Positions 8,521-17,234 of a stretch of DNA of 64,000 nucleotides are shown piece by piece. The stretch is taken from positions 1 through 64,000 of the forward strand of contig NZ_CALPDF010000016.1 in the NCBI RefSeq assembly GCF_943193175.1. Direction: 5' to 3'. The notes under the pieces were generated by a model. The model was not told where the DNA came from and did not search any database. It was given only the letters and a program-made list of their open reading frames with translations. How positions within the stretch are numbered: position 1 is the first letter of the stretch; each line of letters begins with the position of its first letter. The stretch comes from Neobacillus muris. Its GTDB lineage: Bacteria; Bacillota; Bacilli; Bacillales; Cytobacillaceae. The position numbers were made by a program, and so were the translations under genes.

Positions 8521-10896
8521 ATGGACGGTATGGAAGAGAAATTACGAAAGAATGGCGAGGAATGTTACCGCCTGGCTGAGCAGAATGCAGCAGATTATTT
8601 TCATTTACTTAATCTTCTTGTCTCGCAAAAAAATTATGTCCCCATCTTAACAAATGATCTACTGTCATGGAAGAAACAACATGTATATCCTCTTTCTTTC
8701 CGAAGCTTTTTTTCTAAACGAAAACCAGTAACAGGGCATTATCAAAAATATATCCAATGGCTCCATTACACCAATAAACTGGATCCTTACTTGGAGCGGA
8801 GCATCTCTTATATCTTTTTAAGGGACTTGGGAAAAGGACTGGATCACAAAGACACTTCTACCAAGATTCGGACAACAGTGGAGGGCTTGAAACAACATTT
8901 GAAAATCAATCATCATGAAACAGCAGATCCGTTGAGTATCGCGGGATTGTACCGGTGGGCACAGAAGGAAGGGATCGAGTCAGCGATTATTTGGCTGATA
9001 GATAAACTAAAAAAAGCTGCAGCATATATCCCGAATGAAATGGATCCAGAGCATGCCATCCGTAAGCTTATTAAAATTATTGCTGGAGTAGTTATGAATG
9101 TGCTTGATGGGCTGGAAGAAGGCATTTCATCAGAAAAACGAGTCGAGGCCCTTGATGAAGCCATTCGGCTAGGCTATTCTTATGGACTGGCCTATCCTTT
9201 TATTGATGATCTCCTCGATGCAAAAATACTGTCTAAAGCAGAGAAAAAACGATACTCCGATTTGATTCGTGCCACCCTGATAACAGGATCAGCTCAAAAG
9301 CTTGGTGAATGGCCAGGGGAAAACAAAGATCTAATCCGATATATTCATAACGAACTTAGCGAGGCGTTCGAATATATTAAGGACCATCAGAAGCAAGAGA
9401 ACAGCAAATTGTTTTTTGAACAAGCTTTCGTCTTTTTTCAGTCTCAGGAATTGGACCGTATAAAGGATCTGGAGAATGAAACTTATACGAATGAGCAGCT
9501 TTATATACCGGTCATTTTAAAATCATCCTCTTCACGTATGATTGTCCGATCCGTCATTAGTGCTCCTGAGAATGAGGAATTTGACCAGCATACTTTTTAT
9601 TATGGCATTTATAATCAGCTGGCGGATGACTTTGCCGATATGTTTGAGGATTTAGAAGAAGAAAGGGTTACTCCATATACCTATTTTATCCGGCATCATG
9701 AAAAGCGAACGGATCTTATCAATCCCTTCGAATTATATTGGGCGGTTATTTGCCATCTGATTCATGATGTGTATCATGCTGATGCCAAATCACTTGAGGT
9801 AGTCTTGGATCGTGCCATAAATGGTTTAAAACGATTTAGAGAACGGCATGAATCCAAAAAATATAACGAAGTAATGGAGCTTTTTGCCTCGGGAATCCCT
9901 CCATTAAATCGGCTGGTTCAGCAAATGGTCCGAAAAGCAGATGATGTGGATTTCTTTGATAAGCTGCTTCGGGACCATATGATCATGGTTTTGCAGAATG
10001 AGCGGAATGAAAGGGAAGAATTTTTAAAAACCATTGAGATGATACGGAATCAAATTAACAAGATCTTGCCTGTTGCCCATCATGATTCGTCCCTATTAAT
10101 GGAAATGCCAATCATAGATGCTGCTAACTACAGTCTTAATGGTGATGGAAAACGGCTGAGACCGATAATAACCTGGGTGGCAGGTGTTGACGGTTACGGT
10201 TTAGCGGCTTCGGCAATGGTGCCGTTATTAAAATCATTGGAATATATGCATACCGCCTCCTTAATTTTCGACGACTTGCCGTCTCAGGATAATGCGTCCT
10301 ATCGCCGAGGCCGTCCGGCATTGCATCAAGTATATAATGTGGCTATTGCGGAACTGACCGGTCTTTTTCTGACTCAAAAGGCAACGGAGGAGCAGGCTGC
10401 CCTGAACGGCTTCGATGCCAAAACCGTCCTTCAGCTGATTCAATATTCGGCTAGAGTAACGGGAGAAATTTGTATGGGACAGGCAATGGATTTGGAATCA
10501 AAGGGAAAAGCATTGACGCTGGCCCAGCTAAATAAGCTGTCCTTTTATAAAACAGGATTGGCTTTTGAAGCATCACTAGTTATGCCTGCTATTCTTGCCC
10601 AAACAAGTGAATTGGAAATAGAAGCCTTAAGAAGGTTTGCCCTTCATGCAGGAATTGCGTTTCAAATTAAAGACGACCTGCTGGATGTAGAAGGAGAGCA
10701 GGCAGCATTAGGCAAACCTGTTGGCATGGATGCCCAAAACAACAATTCAACTTTTGTGTCCGCCCTGGGGGTGGAGGGTGCCAGGCAAACTATGTGGGAC
10801 CATTATGCCCATGCAACGGAGATTCTCCAGGATATTCCGTGGAATACCGTTTTTCTTAAACAATTACTGAACTATATGGTAAACCGTGAGCGTTAA
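8521..10896 (+). CDS. Two-part isoprenyl diphosphate synthase family protein
   Basis: This 791-residue cytoplasmic protein has a complete trans-polyprenyl diphosphate synthase domain at its C-terminal third (about 500-791). Visible motifs are the IPP-binding DGKRLRP (542-548), first aspartate motif DDLPSQD (584-590), KTG (677-679), second aspartate motif DDLLD (719-723) and the downstream GKPVGMDAQNN. The N-terminal 490 residues match no named domain. They nonetheless contain IDDLLD (228-233) and ADDFADMFED (368-377), about 140 residues apart, as in a degenerate class I prenyl or terpene synthase fold. Single-domain synthases are about 300-350 residues. Start: ATG 8521 overlaps a GAGGG site, and ATG 8530 is an alternative. 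Chain length and any N-terminal activity are not known. Confidence 0.8.
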   Translation: MDGMEEKLRKNGEECYRLAEQNAADYFHLLNLLVSQKNYVPILTNDLLSWKKQHVYPLSFRSFFSKRKPVTGHYQKYIQWLHYTNKLDPYLERSISYIFLRDLGKGLDHKDTSTKIRTTVEGLKQHLKINHHETADPLSIAGLYRWAQKEGIESAIIWLIDKLKKAAAYIPNEMDPEHAIRKLIKIIAGVVMNVLDGLEEGISSEKRVEALDEAIRLGYSYGLAYPFIDDLLDAKILSKAEKKRYSDLIRATLITGSAQKLGEWPGENKDLIRYIHNELSEAFEYIKDHQKQENSKLFFEQAFVFFQSQELDRIKDLENETYTNEQLYIPVILKSSSSRMIVRSVISAPENEEFDQHTFYYGIYNQLADDFADMFEDLEEERVTPYTYFIRHHEKRTDLINPFELYWAVICHLIHDVYHADAKSLEVVLDRAINGLKRFRERHESKKYNEVMELFASGIPPLNRLVQQMVRKADDVDFFDKLLRDHMIMVLQNERNEREEFLKTIEMIRNQINKILPVAHHDSSLLMEMPIIDAANYSLNGDGKRLRPIITWVAGVDGYGLAASAMVPLLKSLEYMHTASLIFDDLPSQDNASYRRGRPALHQVYNVAIAELTGLFLTQKATEEQAALNGFDAKTVLQLIQYSARVTGEICMGQAMDLESKGKALTLAQLNKLSFYKTGLAFEASLVMPAILAQTSELEIEALRRFALHAGIAFQIKDDLLDVEGEQAALGKPVGMDAQNNNSTFVSALGVEGARQTMWDHYAHATEILQDIPWNTVFLKQLLNYMVNRER

Positions 10897-10983
10897 TAGA
10901 AGGATTTGCTGTTAGTAGTTGCTAATGATAAATTGAAATCTTAAACTATTCATAGTATCAGACTAAATGCAATGGGTGGTAAG

Positions 10984-11652
10984 ATGGCCAAAACAATTGT
11001 TGAAAAATTAAATTTAAAAAAGTATGCAAAAGCAGCGGTATTAAATCTGCCGGAAGGTGCAGATTATATGGCTGGGCTGGAGGGATATGACTCAGAGCTG
11101 GCAGATCCTCCTTATGACCTGATTTTTGCTTTTGTGCTTGATTTGGAGTCTTTTAAAGTTCTCGTCAATCAAGTCATTGAAAAAAATAATCTGAATAAAA
11201 ATGGCTATTTGTTTGTAGCCTATCCGAAAAAAGGAAATAAAGTTTATTCAACTTTTATTCATCGTGATGATTTATTTCCAAGCTTAGGCGTGAACGAGGA
11301 AGGTTTTGTGGGCACAAGCAATATCAAATTTGCCCGCATGGTAGGATTAGATGACATTTTTACGGTTGTCGGCCTAAAGGAAGAAACTAGAAACAAAAAA
11401 CAAACGGCTGCCAAGGCAAGTCAATGCGTGGATGATTATATTGAATTAATTCCAGAGGTCGAAAAAGATTTAAAAGACACGCCAGACCTGCTGGCATTCT
11501 ACCAATCGCTCACAGAAGGGTATCGAAAGGACTGGGCACGATATGTGTATAGTGCCAAACAGGAAGCAACAAGAGTCAAACGGAGGGATGAGATGAAAAA
11601 AATTCTCGGGGCCGGTTATAAGTCCCGGGATTTATATGTGAGAGCTCATTAA
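10984..11652 (+). CDS. YdeI/OmpD-associated family protein
   Basis: This 222-residue soluble protein has a C-terminal YdeI/OmdA module, recognised by GYRKDWARYVYSAKQEATR and ILGAGYKSRDLYVR. An N-terminal alpha/beta domain of about 140 residues precedes it. Some members of the family are called bacteriocin-protection proteins, but the biochemical role is not established. ATG 10984 is preferred over ATG 10972 because GGGTGG sits five bases ahead of it. It may be co-transcribed with the prenyl synthase gene 87 bases upstream, since no terminator lies between them. A terminator follows. Confidence 0.8.
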   Translation: MAKTIVEKLNLKKYAKAAVLNLPEGADYMAGLEGYDSELADPPYDLIFAFVLDLESFKVLVNQVIEKNNLNKNGYLFVAYPKKGNKVYSTFIHRDDLFPSLGVNEEGFVGTSNIKFARMVGLDDIFTVVGLKEETRNKKQTAAKASQCVDDYIELIPEVEKDLKDTPDLLAFYQSLTEGYRKDWARYVYSAKQEATRVKRRDEMKKILGAGYKSRDLYVRAH

Positions 11653-11672
11653 TATTAGAATGTTTGTTGTAG

Positions 11673-11702
11673 CCCTTAAACGCGAGTGTTTAAGGGTTTT
11701 TT
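11673..11702 (+). terminator. Terminator after the YdeI-family gene
   Basis: Arms CCCTTAAAC (11673-11681) and GTTTAAGGG (11688-11696) are followed by six T. Confidence 0.9.
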
Positions 11703-11844
11703 AATTAGATAAAAGCTTAGAAAGAAAATCGAAGTCTTTCATTCTTCAATTACATACTTTTGTACTATTTAAACAGTAAATATTTACCTTAATATAGGGG
11801 AGGAGGTGTGTTACGATAGGGACAAAAGTCTACGGAGGATAAAA

Positions 11845-12076
11845 ATGGAAAAGCGTTTGAAGAAATCGGCAGAATCGTTTGATTCAATCCTCTCAGCAGC
11901 CATTATAGGTGGTTAGGCCATTTGAAGCAAAGGCCGGACCGATTGTCCCATGGTTTGACCAACCGGGAATGGGAACACAATTTTTTGCGGATTATAAGAT
12001 TAAAGATATATTTGGGAAGGACGTACCTGCAACAGTTGAAAACTTATTGAACAATAGTTACATTAAAAAGCCGTAG
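11845..12076 (+). pseudogene. Remnant of TNT-domain toxin gene
   Basis: From ATG 11845 (ACGGAGG upstream) 23 codons are read before TAG 11914. In another frame, 11909-12076 encodes 55 residues that match the end of a TNT (tuberculosis necrotising toxin, NAD glycohydrolase) domain: VRPFEAKAGPIVPWFDQPG, then GTQFF and VENLLNNSYIKKP. A full toxin would have hundreds more residues upstream, so the body has been lost by deletion. The neighbouring small gene is placed as an immunity gene would be. Confidence 0.7.
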
Positions 12077-12087
12077 GAGATTGATAG

Positions 12088-12414
12088 ATGATGAATATTA
12101 AGCAAGCAGCTGATTTATTAGAGAAGGAAGGAATTGCTGTAGAAGCGGGGGCGCAGTCCATCCATGTGATTCCTAAGCATCAGAGTTTCCACCTTACGAG
12201 AGTATCCCAGACGGAATCAAAGGTTCAATTTATCGGGGAGAACAATCAGGAAGTCTTTGAAACCACGGAATTACAAGACTGGGTTGCATACTCGGCGATG
12301 TTTGATTTTGTCTATTTGCTTTCACTTTTGGAAGAAACAATTAACCGGTACGTAAAGACCAATCCATTAATGAGATTAACAGAGAAAGAAATTGCCGCTT
12401 TTATAACTGCATAA
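12088..12414 (+). CDS. Hypothetical protein, probable immunity partner of the lost TNT toxin
   Basis: This 108-residue acidic soluble protein matches no named domain that I recognise. It has an N-terminal helix, a central beta-rich part and a long amphipathic helix near residues 65-90. It starts 12 bases after the toxin remnant; GTAGGAGA lies eight bases ahead of ATG 12088, and ATG 12091 is also possible. The position directly behind a toxin C-terminus and the size fit an immunity protein. That is inference from context. The frame is intact although the toxin gene is ruined, which would suit protection against siblings still carrying the toxin. Confidence 0.6.
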   Translation: MMNIKQAADLLEKEGIAVEAGAQSIHVIPKHQSFHLTRVSQTESKVQFIGENNQEVFETTELQDWVAYSAMFDFVYLLSLLEETINRYVKTNPLMRLTEKEIAAFITA

Positions 12415-12471
12415 ATAGCAGCTTCCACCTCATGGCGGGGGTAATTCATTCTTTGCATTAATAGAATATCT

Positions 12472-12505
12472 AAAAAACTGGAGGAATGAACCTTCAGTTT
12501 TTTTT
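12472..12505 (+). terminator. Terminator after the immunity-like gene
   Basis: AAAACTGGAGG and CCTTCAGTTTT pair around AATGAA, followed by a T-run. Confidence 0.85.
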
Positions 12506-12591
12506 ATTCATCATGCCTGCAGAATCATTTTTTATGGTTCAGTAAATAATAGCAGGGAAACAAAATACTTTGGCAGGAGAGAATAAAAAGA

Positions 12592-14028
12592 ATGGAACCA
12601 AACCAAAAAGGACTATCCGCTTGGCAATTAACGATGATGGCATTGGGAAGTGTCATCGGGGGTTCGTTTTTCCTAGGCTCGTCGGTAGCAATTCATGCAG
12701 CAGGCCCTTCCATCATCATTTCCTATATTTTAGCAGGAGTGTTAGTGTATTTTATTTTATATGCTTTATCTGAGATGACCGTAGCAAATCCTTCTGCTGG
12801 ATCATTCAGTACGTTTGCTTCACGGGAGCTCGGTGAGGGAATGGGCTTCATAACAGGCTGGCTTTACTGGACGGGAATCGTTTTGTCTATGTCAAGTGAG
12901 GCCACAGCCATTTCCATACTTTTCCGGAAATGGTTTCCCGGGGTTTCCATTGGACTCCTCGGCAGCTTGATTATCATTGGAGTAACAGTGCTAAATCTTT
13001 TAGGAGCCGATAAGCTTGGCAAACTGGAGAGTGCTCTTTCAGGGGTGAAAATATTTGCGATTATATTTTTTATCCTGACAGCCATAGCATTAATTTTTGG
13101 CGTGCTTCCAAATGCTGCGACAATAGGAGCAGGGGAGCTGGCGAACGAGCCGTTAATGCCGGGAGGTATAACAGGGATTGCAGGAAGTATGCTGCTCGTG
13201 ATTTTTGCCTATGCGGGCTTTGAAATAATTGGTTTAGCGGCAACAGAGGCGAAAAACCCTACAGATACCATTCCAAAGGCGATCCGATATACCGTTTTCG
13301 CTCTGGTAGGACTATATATTGCCTATGCGGCTGTACTGCTTCCGCTTATACCTACAGCATCACTAAATGAAAATATCAGTCCAATGGTTGCATCTCTCAC
13401 TAGATGGGGCATTGGCTGGGCGGGAGCCGCCATTAACTTAGTGTTGATTTCCGCCATTCTTTCTGCCATGCTGGCCGCTATATTTGGGCTTGGAAGGATG
13501 ATTCGGTCGCTTACGGATGAAGGACACGCACCTTCCTGGCTGAAAGATCGGCGTGATGTTCCATACAAGGGGATTTTATTTTCCGGGGTGGCGATGCTGG
13601 CAGGGCTGGGCTTTGGGCTATTGTTTCCAAGAGTTTATTTAGTGCTAATTAGTACGGGAGGTTTTGCTTTAATTTTTACCTATGCCGTGATTATGGCCAG
13701 CCATATCCGCTTTCGAAAAAGGGACGGCTGCCCTCCAGACGGAATATGCCAAATGCCGGGATTTCCATACACTTCTTGGATCGCGCTGGTAAGCATGGTC
13801 ATTGTCCTTATCAGTATGCCGTTTATTCCAGGACAAGGGACGGGGTTAATCGCCGGTATGGTTATGGTTCTGTTCTATACCTTGATTTATTTCGCTATGC
13901 GTTATCGAATCAAATCCCGGGATAAAATGGAAGCTCATAAAAAATTTCATCCGAAAAGCTATCAGCATCGAATATTAACCGAGTTTTCAAAGGAACTAAT
14001 CGATGAGGACAGGGAGAACAACGATTAA
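12592..14028 (+). CDS. Amino acid permease (APC superfamily)
   Basis: This 478-residue transporter has about 12 membrane segments and imports amino acids, probably with protons. The first helix carries the APC glycine pattern GSVIGGSFFLG followed by HAAGPSIIISYILAG. Helices 6-8 carry the FAYAGFEIIGLAATEAKNP signature of the family. The C-terminus is a 40-residue basic cytoplasmic tail. The exact substrate cannot be read from the sequence. CAGGAG stands about 13 bases before ATG 12592, which is a long spacing. The gene is alone between the toxin remnant and the kinase genes. Confidence 0.85.
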   Translation: MEPNQKGLSAWQLTMMALGSVIGGSFFLGSSVAIHAAGPSIIISYILAGVLVYFILYALSEMTVANPSAGSFSTFASRELGEGMGFITGWLYWTGIVLSMSSEATAISILFRKWFPGVSIGLLGSLIIIGVTVLNLLGADKLGKLESALSGVKIFAIIFFILTAIALIFGVLPNAATIGAGELANEPLMPGGITGIAGSMLLVIFAYAGFEIIGLAATEAKNPTDTIPKAIRYTVFALVGLYIAYAAVLLPLIPTASLNENISPMVASLTRWGIGWAGAAINLVLISAILSAMLAAIFGLGRMIRSLTDEGHAPSWLKDRRDVPYKGILFSGVAMLAGLGFGLLFPRVYLVLISTGGFALIFTYAVIMASHIRFRKRDGCPPDGICQMPGFPYTSWIALVSMVIVLISMPFIPGQGTGLIAGMVMVLFYTLIYFAMRYRIKSRDKMEAHKKFHPKSYQHRILTEFSKELIDEDRENND

Positions 14029-14195
14029 AAAGGAAGAATAAATAATGAAGTGGAGTTTGAAAAACTTTCCCAAATTAAATTAGTTGCTTTTTAATATACG
14101 TGCAGAGTTTTTTTATATAAAATAAACTAGTAACTCTAAATAATCTAAACAATCCAAAAATAATCCTGTTATTATTTCAGAAAGGAGCTAAATCT

Positions 14196-15767
14196 ATGAA
14201 ATTGGAAGAAAACCAATTAACAGGAACTGGAAGCAATGCTCATCTGAATCAATTGGCATCCGTTGGTCAAATTGCAGCGGGTATTGCTCATGAGGTGAAA
14301 AACCCTTTGACAGCCGTTAAGGGGTTTTTGCAGCTGCTGCAGCAGGAGCATGATCATGAATATTTAGAAATAGCTCAATCAGAATTAGAAAATGCCTTAA
14401 TTACGTTAAATAATTTACTTCAGGTATCAAAACCTGACTTGGAAGATGAAGAAGTTCAAAAGATTTTTTTGTCCGTAGAATTGGAATCGATTCTAAATTT
14501 GTTTCAAGATAAACTCTATGACATTACGATTATCACTGATTTTAAAAATATGGATGTTTCCATTATTGGAAAAAAGAATCAATTTAAAAAGGCCTTTTTT
14601 AACCTTATCAAAAATGCCATCGAATCGATGGACGGCAAAGGGACATTAACGCTTACCCATAAATGCGAACAAGATGAAATCGTTGTTTCCATAAAAGATA
14701 CAGGCGCTGGTATACCTCAGGATAAACTTTCAATGCTGGGCACTCCGTTTTTTACGACAAAGGAAACGGGGACTGGCATGGGGCTAATGCAAGTTTTTTC
14801 TGTTATTTATCAACATGGCGGCAAAATAGTGGTAGACAGCAAAGAAAATCATGGAACCACTTTCATAATTAATATCCCTCTGCAGGGACAGTTGAAACCA
14901 AATGGGGTGAAAGCATTGCCGTTGGAATATGTTGAAGAATCATCGATTAAAGATTTTTTCTTAGGGAACCGAAAAGCTTTTGAGGAAAAGCTGCTCGATG
15001 AGGCCATCAATGTAAAAGATCAAATTGATGAAATTCAAAATATCGGAAATATCAATCTATTAAACAATGCCCATAAACTTGTATTATTTATCGTCGAAGG
15101 CCGCGAGCACGACTTAATCTCATTTGCCAAGCAGGAGGGCGTTGCCTGGGCGAAACATTCCTTGACCCTTGCCTTGAAGCTTGAGTGGGTAAAAGCAATT
15201 AGGAGAACGATGTGGAATTTTCTATATCAGTATGATTTACTTAACCAAACACAGGCTGACAGATTGAGCTTTTTCTCATTGGAGAAAAACATCAATGACT
15301 TAATGGATCAATTCCTTACATATTTCTTCATCAGCTATTCTAAGTTTAAAGATGAATTGCTGGAGAAGCAGCATAAACTGGTTGAACATTTGTCCGTTCC
15401 GATTATTCCGCTAAATGAGGAAATCTGCATTTTGCCATTAATTGGCACTATCGACGATAGGCGGATTATGACCATTCAAGATAAGGTGCTGGCAGAAATT
15501 GAAACCAACCATATACATACATTAATTATCGACCTTTCCGGTGTTGCGTCGATAGACACGCAAGCAGCAAATGATTTAGTTAAGGTAATAAAAGGCATTT
15601 CCATAATGGGATGTAAGCCGATATTAACTGGATTGCGGGCTGAATTGGTAAAAAGCCTCATTTCCCGCGGAATTGGGTTAAACTCGCATGCCGAATTTAA
15701 AGGGACGCTAAAGCTTGCCTTGCATGAGGTTGGATTTAAAAAACAACTGCAGATCGAAATGGAATAA
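14196..15767 (+). CDS. Soluble histidine kinase fused to an RsbR-like STAS module
   Basis: This 523-residue protein has no membrane segment. Residues 20-230 form a sporulation-type histidine kinase core: phospho-acceptor His32 in AAGIAHEVKNPLTAVKGF, N-box NLIKNAIESM, G1 box DTGAGI and FFTTKETGTGMGL. Residues 250-395 are helical, like the N-terminal signalling region of RsbR proteins. Residues 400-510 are a STAS domain with DLSGVASIDTQAA, where Thr455 matches the phosphorylated Asp-Thr of RsbR. LTG at 477-479 matches its second site. No PAS or other sensor precedes the kinase. GAAAGGAG stands seven bases before the ATG. The fusion would join His-Asp phosphorelay to stressosome-type signalling (inference). 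Confidence 0.8.
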   Translation: MKLEENQLTGTGSNAHLNQLASVGQIAAGIAHEVKNPLTAVKGFLQLLQQEHDHEYLEIAQSELENALITLNNLLQVSKPDLEDEEVQKIFLSVELESILNLFQDKLYDITIITDFKNMDVSIIGKKNQFKKAFFNLIKNAIESMDGKGTLTLTHKCEQDEIVVSIKDTGAGIPQDKLSMLGTPFFTTKETGTGMGLMQVFSVIYQHGGKIVVDSKENHGTTFIINIPLQGQLKPNGVKALPLEYVEESSIKDFFLGNRKAFEEKLLDEAINVKDQIDEIQNIGNINLLNNAHKLVLFIVEGREHDLISFAKQEGVAWAKHSLTLALKLEWVKAIRRTMWNFLYQYDLLNQTQADRLSFFSLEKNINDLMDQFLTYFFISYSKFKDELLEKQHKLVEHLSVPIIPLNEEICILPLIGTIDDRRIMTIQDKVLAEIETNHIHTLIIDLSGVASIDTQAANDLVKVIKGISIMGCKPILTGLRAELVKSLISRGIGLNSHAEFKGTLKLALHEVGFKKQLQIEME

Positions 15768-15800
15768 GCATTTGTTAGTTACCTGGCAAATGCTTTTTAT
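15766..15800 (+). terminator. Terminator between the two kinase genes
   Basis: AAGCATTTG (15766-15774) pairs with CAAATGCTT (15787-15795), followed by TTTAT. It starts at the stop codon of the STAS kinase, so the downstream kinase is transcribed separately. Confidence 0.75.
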
Positions 15801-15912
15801 ATCCAGTTAAGTGTGCCGTTTTTGATATAATTAGAAAATATTCCTTTAAATAGAATTTATTTGTTATACTCTTAAATAGAGAATCCGCAAATATATTCGA
15901 GGAGTTATCTAG

Positions 15913-17160
15913 ATGCCAATTGATATTGAAATCCTGTTTTATCAGGTATTAATTGTCCTTTTTCCAATAGTAGTCTACCATTTGTTTTTTATTGAGAAAA
16001 AAAGCGACCGTAACAAACCCCTTTCAAAGCTGACCTTCATCCTGTTATCCATCTTAGTTCTCGCCATGGCAAAACCCATTCAATTTTCAGATGAATATAT
16101 TTATGATTTCCGCATCATTCCATTTCTCATATCGTTTGTTTATGGAGGCCCCATTTCGGGGTTGATTGTTACCGCTGCTTTATTAGCCATTCGTTTTGTA
16201 ATAGGCGGGGAAGGTTTTTTTGTTGTTTTAGTTAATTATTCTTTAACCTGTGGGGTACTGCTTCTTTTTAATAAAAAGATAAAATTATACCAAGAGAAAA
16301 ATAAGCTCCTATTCATTAGCCTGATCTTTTGGGCCAACACCTTTATTGTGATGCTCACTCTCTTCGTCCAAAATGAAAGCGGCCAGGTCAAATTTATGCT
16401 GCTTTTTTATACCATTACATGGGTCTGCATGCTGCTGGTTATGTATATTATTGAAAATGTCAATCAGCAGCTGGAATACCGTGAGAAGCTGCAAAAAAAT
16501 GAAAGGTTAAATGTTGTCAGCCAGCTGGCTGCGTCCGTTGCTCATGAAGTCAGGAATCCCTTAACTTCCGTTCGGGGTTTTTTGCAGCTGCTTTCCGATG
16601 ATGAAAATTTGAAAAAAAATCAAAGAGAATACATCGAAATTGCCATTAGTGAATTAAATCATGCCCAATTGATTATTAATGATTATTTGTCCTTAGCGAA
16701 ACCAAACATAGAAGAATTTTCGTTCATCAATATTTCAGAGGAAGTAAATAAGACGGTTGCTTTGATGACCTCTTACTCCAATATACAAAATATCTTGATC
16801 CAGACGAAAATTCAGGAATCCCTTTTTATTAAAGGAAATAAAAGTGAAATTAAGCAGGTACTGGTCAATATAATGAAAAACGGAATAGAAGCGATGAATA
16901 TGGAAGGAACGCTAACGGTTAATGCATTCCAAAAAAACGGGTTTGTGTTGATAGAAATAGGGGACAGTGGAAGAGGAATGACGCCGATCCAATTAAAAAA
17001 GCTCGGAACCCCTTTTTATACGACTAAAGAAAAAGGAACAGGCGTCGGTTTGACGATATCGTACCAGCTTGTGGAGGCCATGAAAGGAACTATCATGGTG
17101 GATAGTGAGCCGGGAAAAGGGACTGTTTTTACTATCTTGTTTCCTAGTGCCAATCATTAA
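15913..17160 (+). CDS. Membrane sensor histidine kinase, KinB-like
   Basis: This 415-residue kinase has the layout of B. subtilis KinB, one of the kinases feeding the Spo0F-Spo0B-Spo0A phosphorelay. Six hydrophobic segments occupy residues 5-185, including a 5TM-LYT-like region (IIPFLISFVYGGPISGL). A catalytic core follows: His211 in LAASVAHEVRNPLTSVRGF, an N-box with IMKNGIEAM, DSGRGM and TTKEKGTGVGL. Length matches KinB (about 428). No kapB gene follows. GAGGAG lies about ten bases before ATG 15913. The closely similar H-box in the preceding soluble kinase suggests that the two cores share ancestry. Spo0F as target is inferred from family, not shown here. Confidence 0.85.
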   Translation: MPIDIEILFYQVLIVLFPIVVYHLFFIEKKSDRNKPLSKLTFILLSILVLAMAKPIQFSDEYIYDFRIIPFLISFVYGGPISGLIVTAALLAIRFVIGGEGFFVVLVNYSLTCGVLLLFNKKIKLYQEKNKLLFISLIFWANTFIVMLTLFVQNESGQVKFMLLFYTITWVCMLLVMYIIENVNQQLEYREKLQKNERLNVVSQLAASVAHEVRNPLTSVRGFLQLLSDDENLKKNQREYIEIAISELNHAQLIINDYLSLAKPNIEEFSFINISEEVNKTVALMTSYSNIQNILIQTKIQESLFIKGNKSEIKQVLVNIMKNGIEAMNMEGTLTVNAFQKNGFVLIEIGDSGRGMTPIQLKKLGTPFYTTKEKGTGVGLTISYQLVEAMKGTIMVDSEPGKGTVFTILFPSANH

Positions 17161-17169
17161 GCGTATAAA

Positions 17170-17214
17170 AAAATCCCTCATTCAACTGCGAAAATCCAGT
17201 TGATGAGGGATTTT
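17170..17214. terminator. Bidirectional terminator between kinase and yhfP
   Basis: Arms of about 18 bases (AAAATCCCTCA...CAACTG and its complement) around CGAAAATC, with A-runs before and T-runs after. It serves the convergent genes on both sides. Confidence 0.9.
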
Positions 17215-17234
17215 AACATTGCAAGTTATATTAA

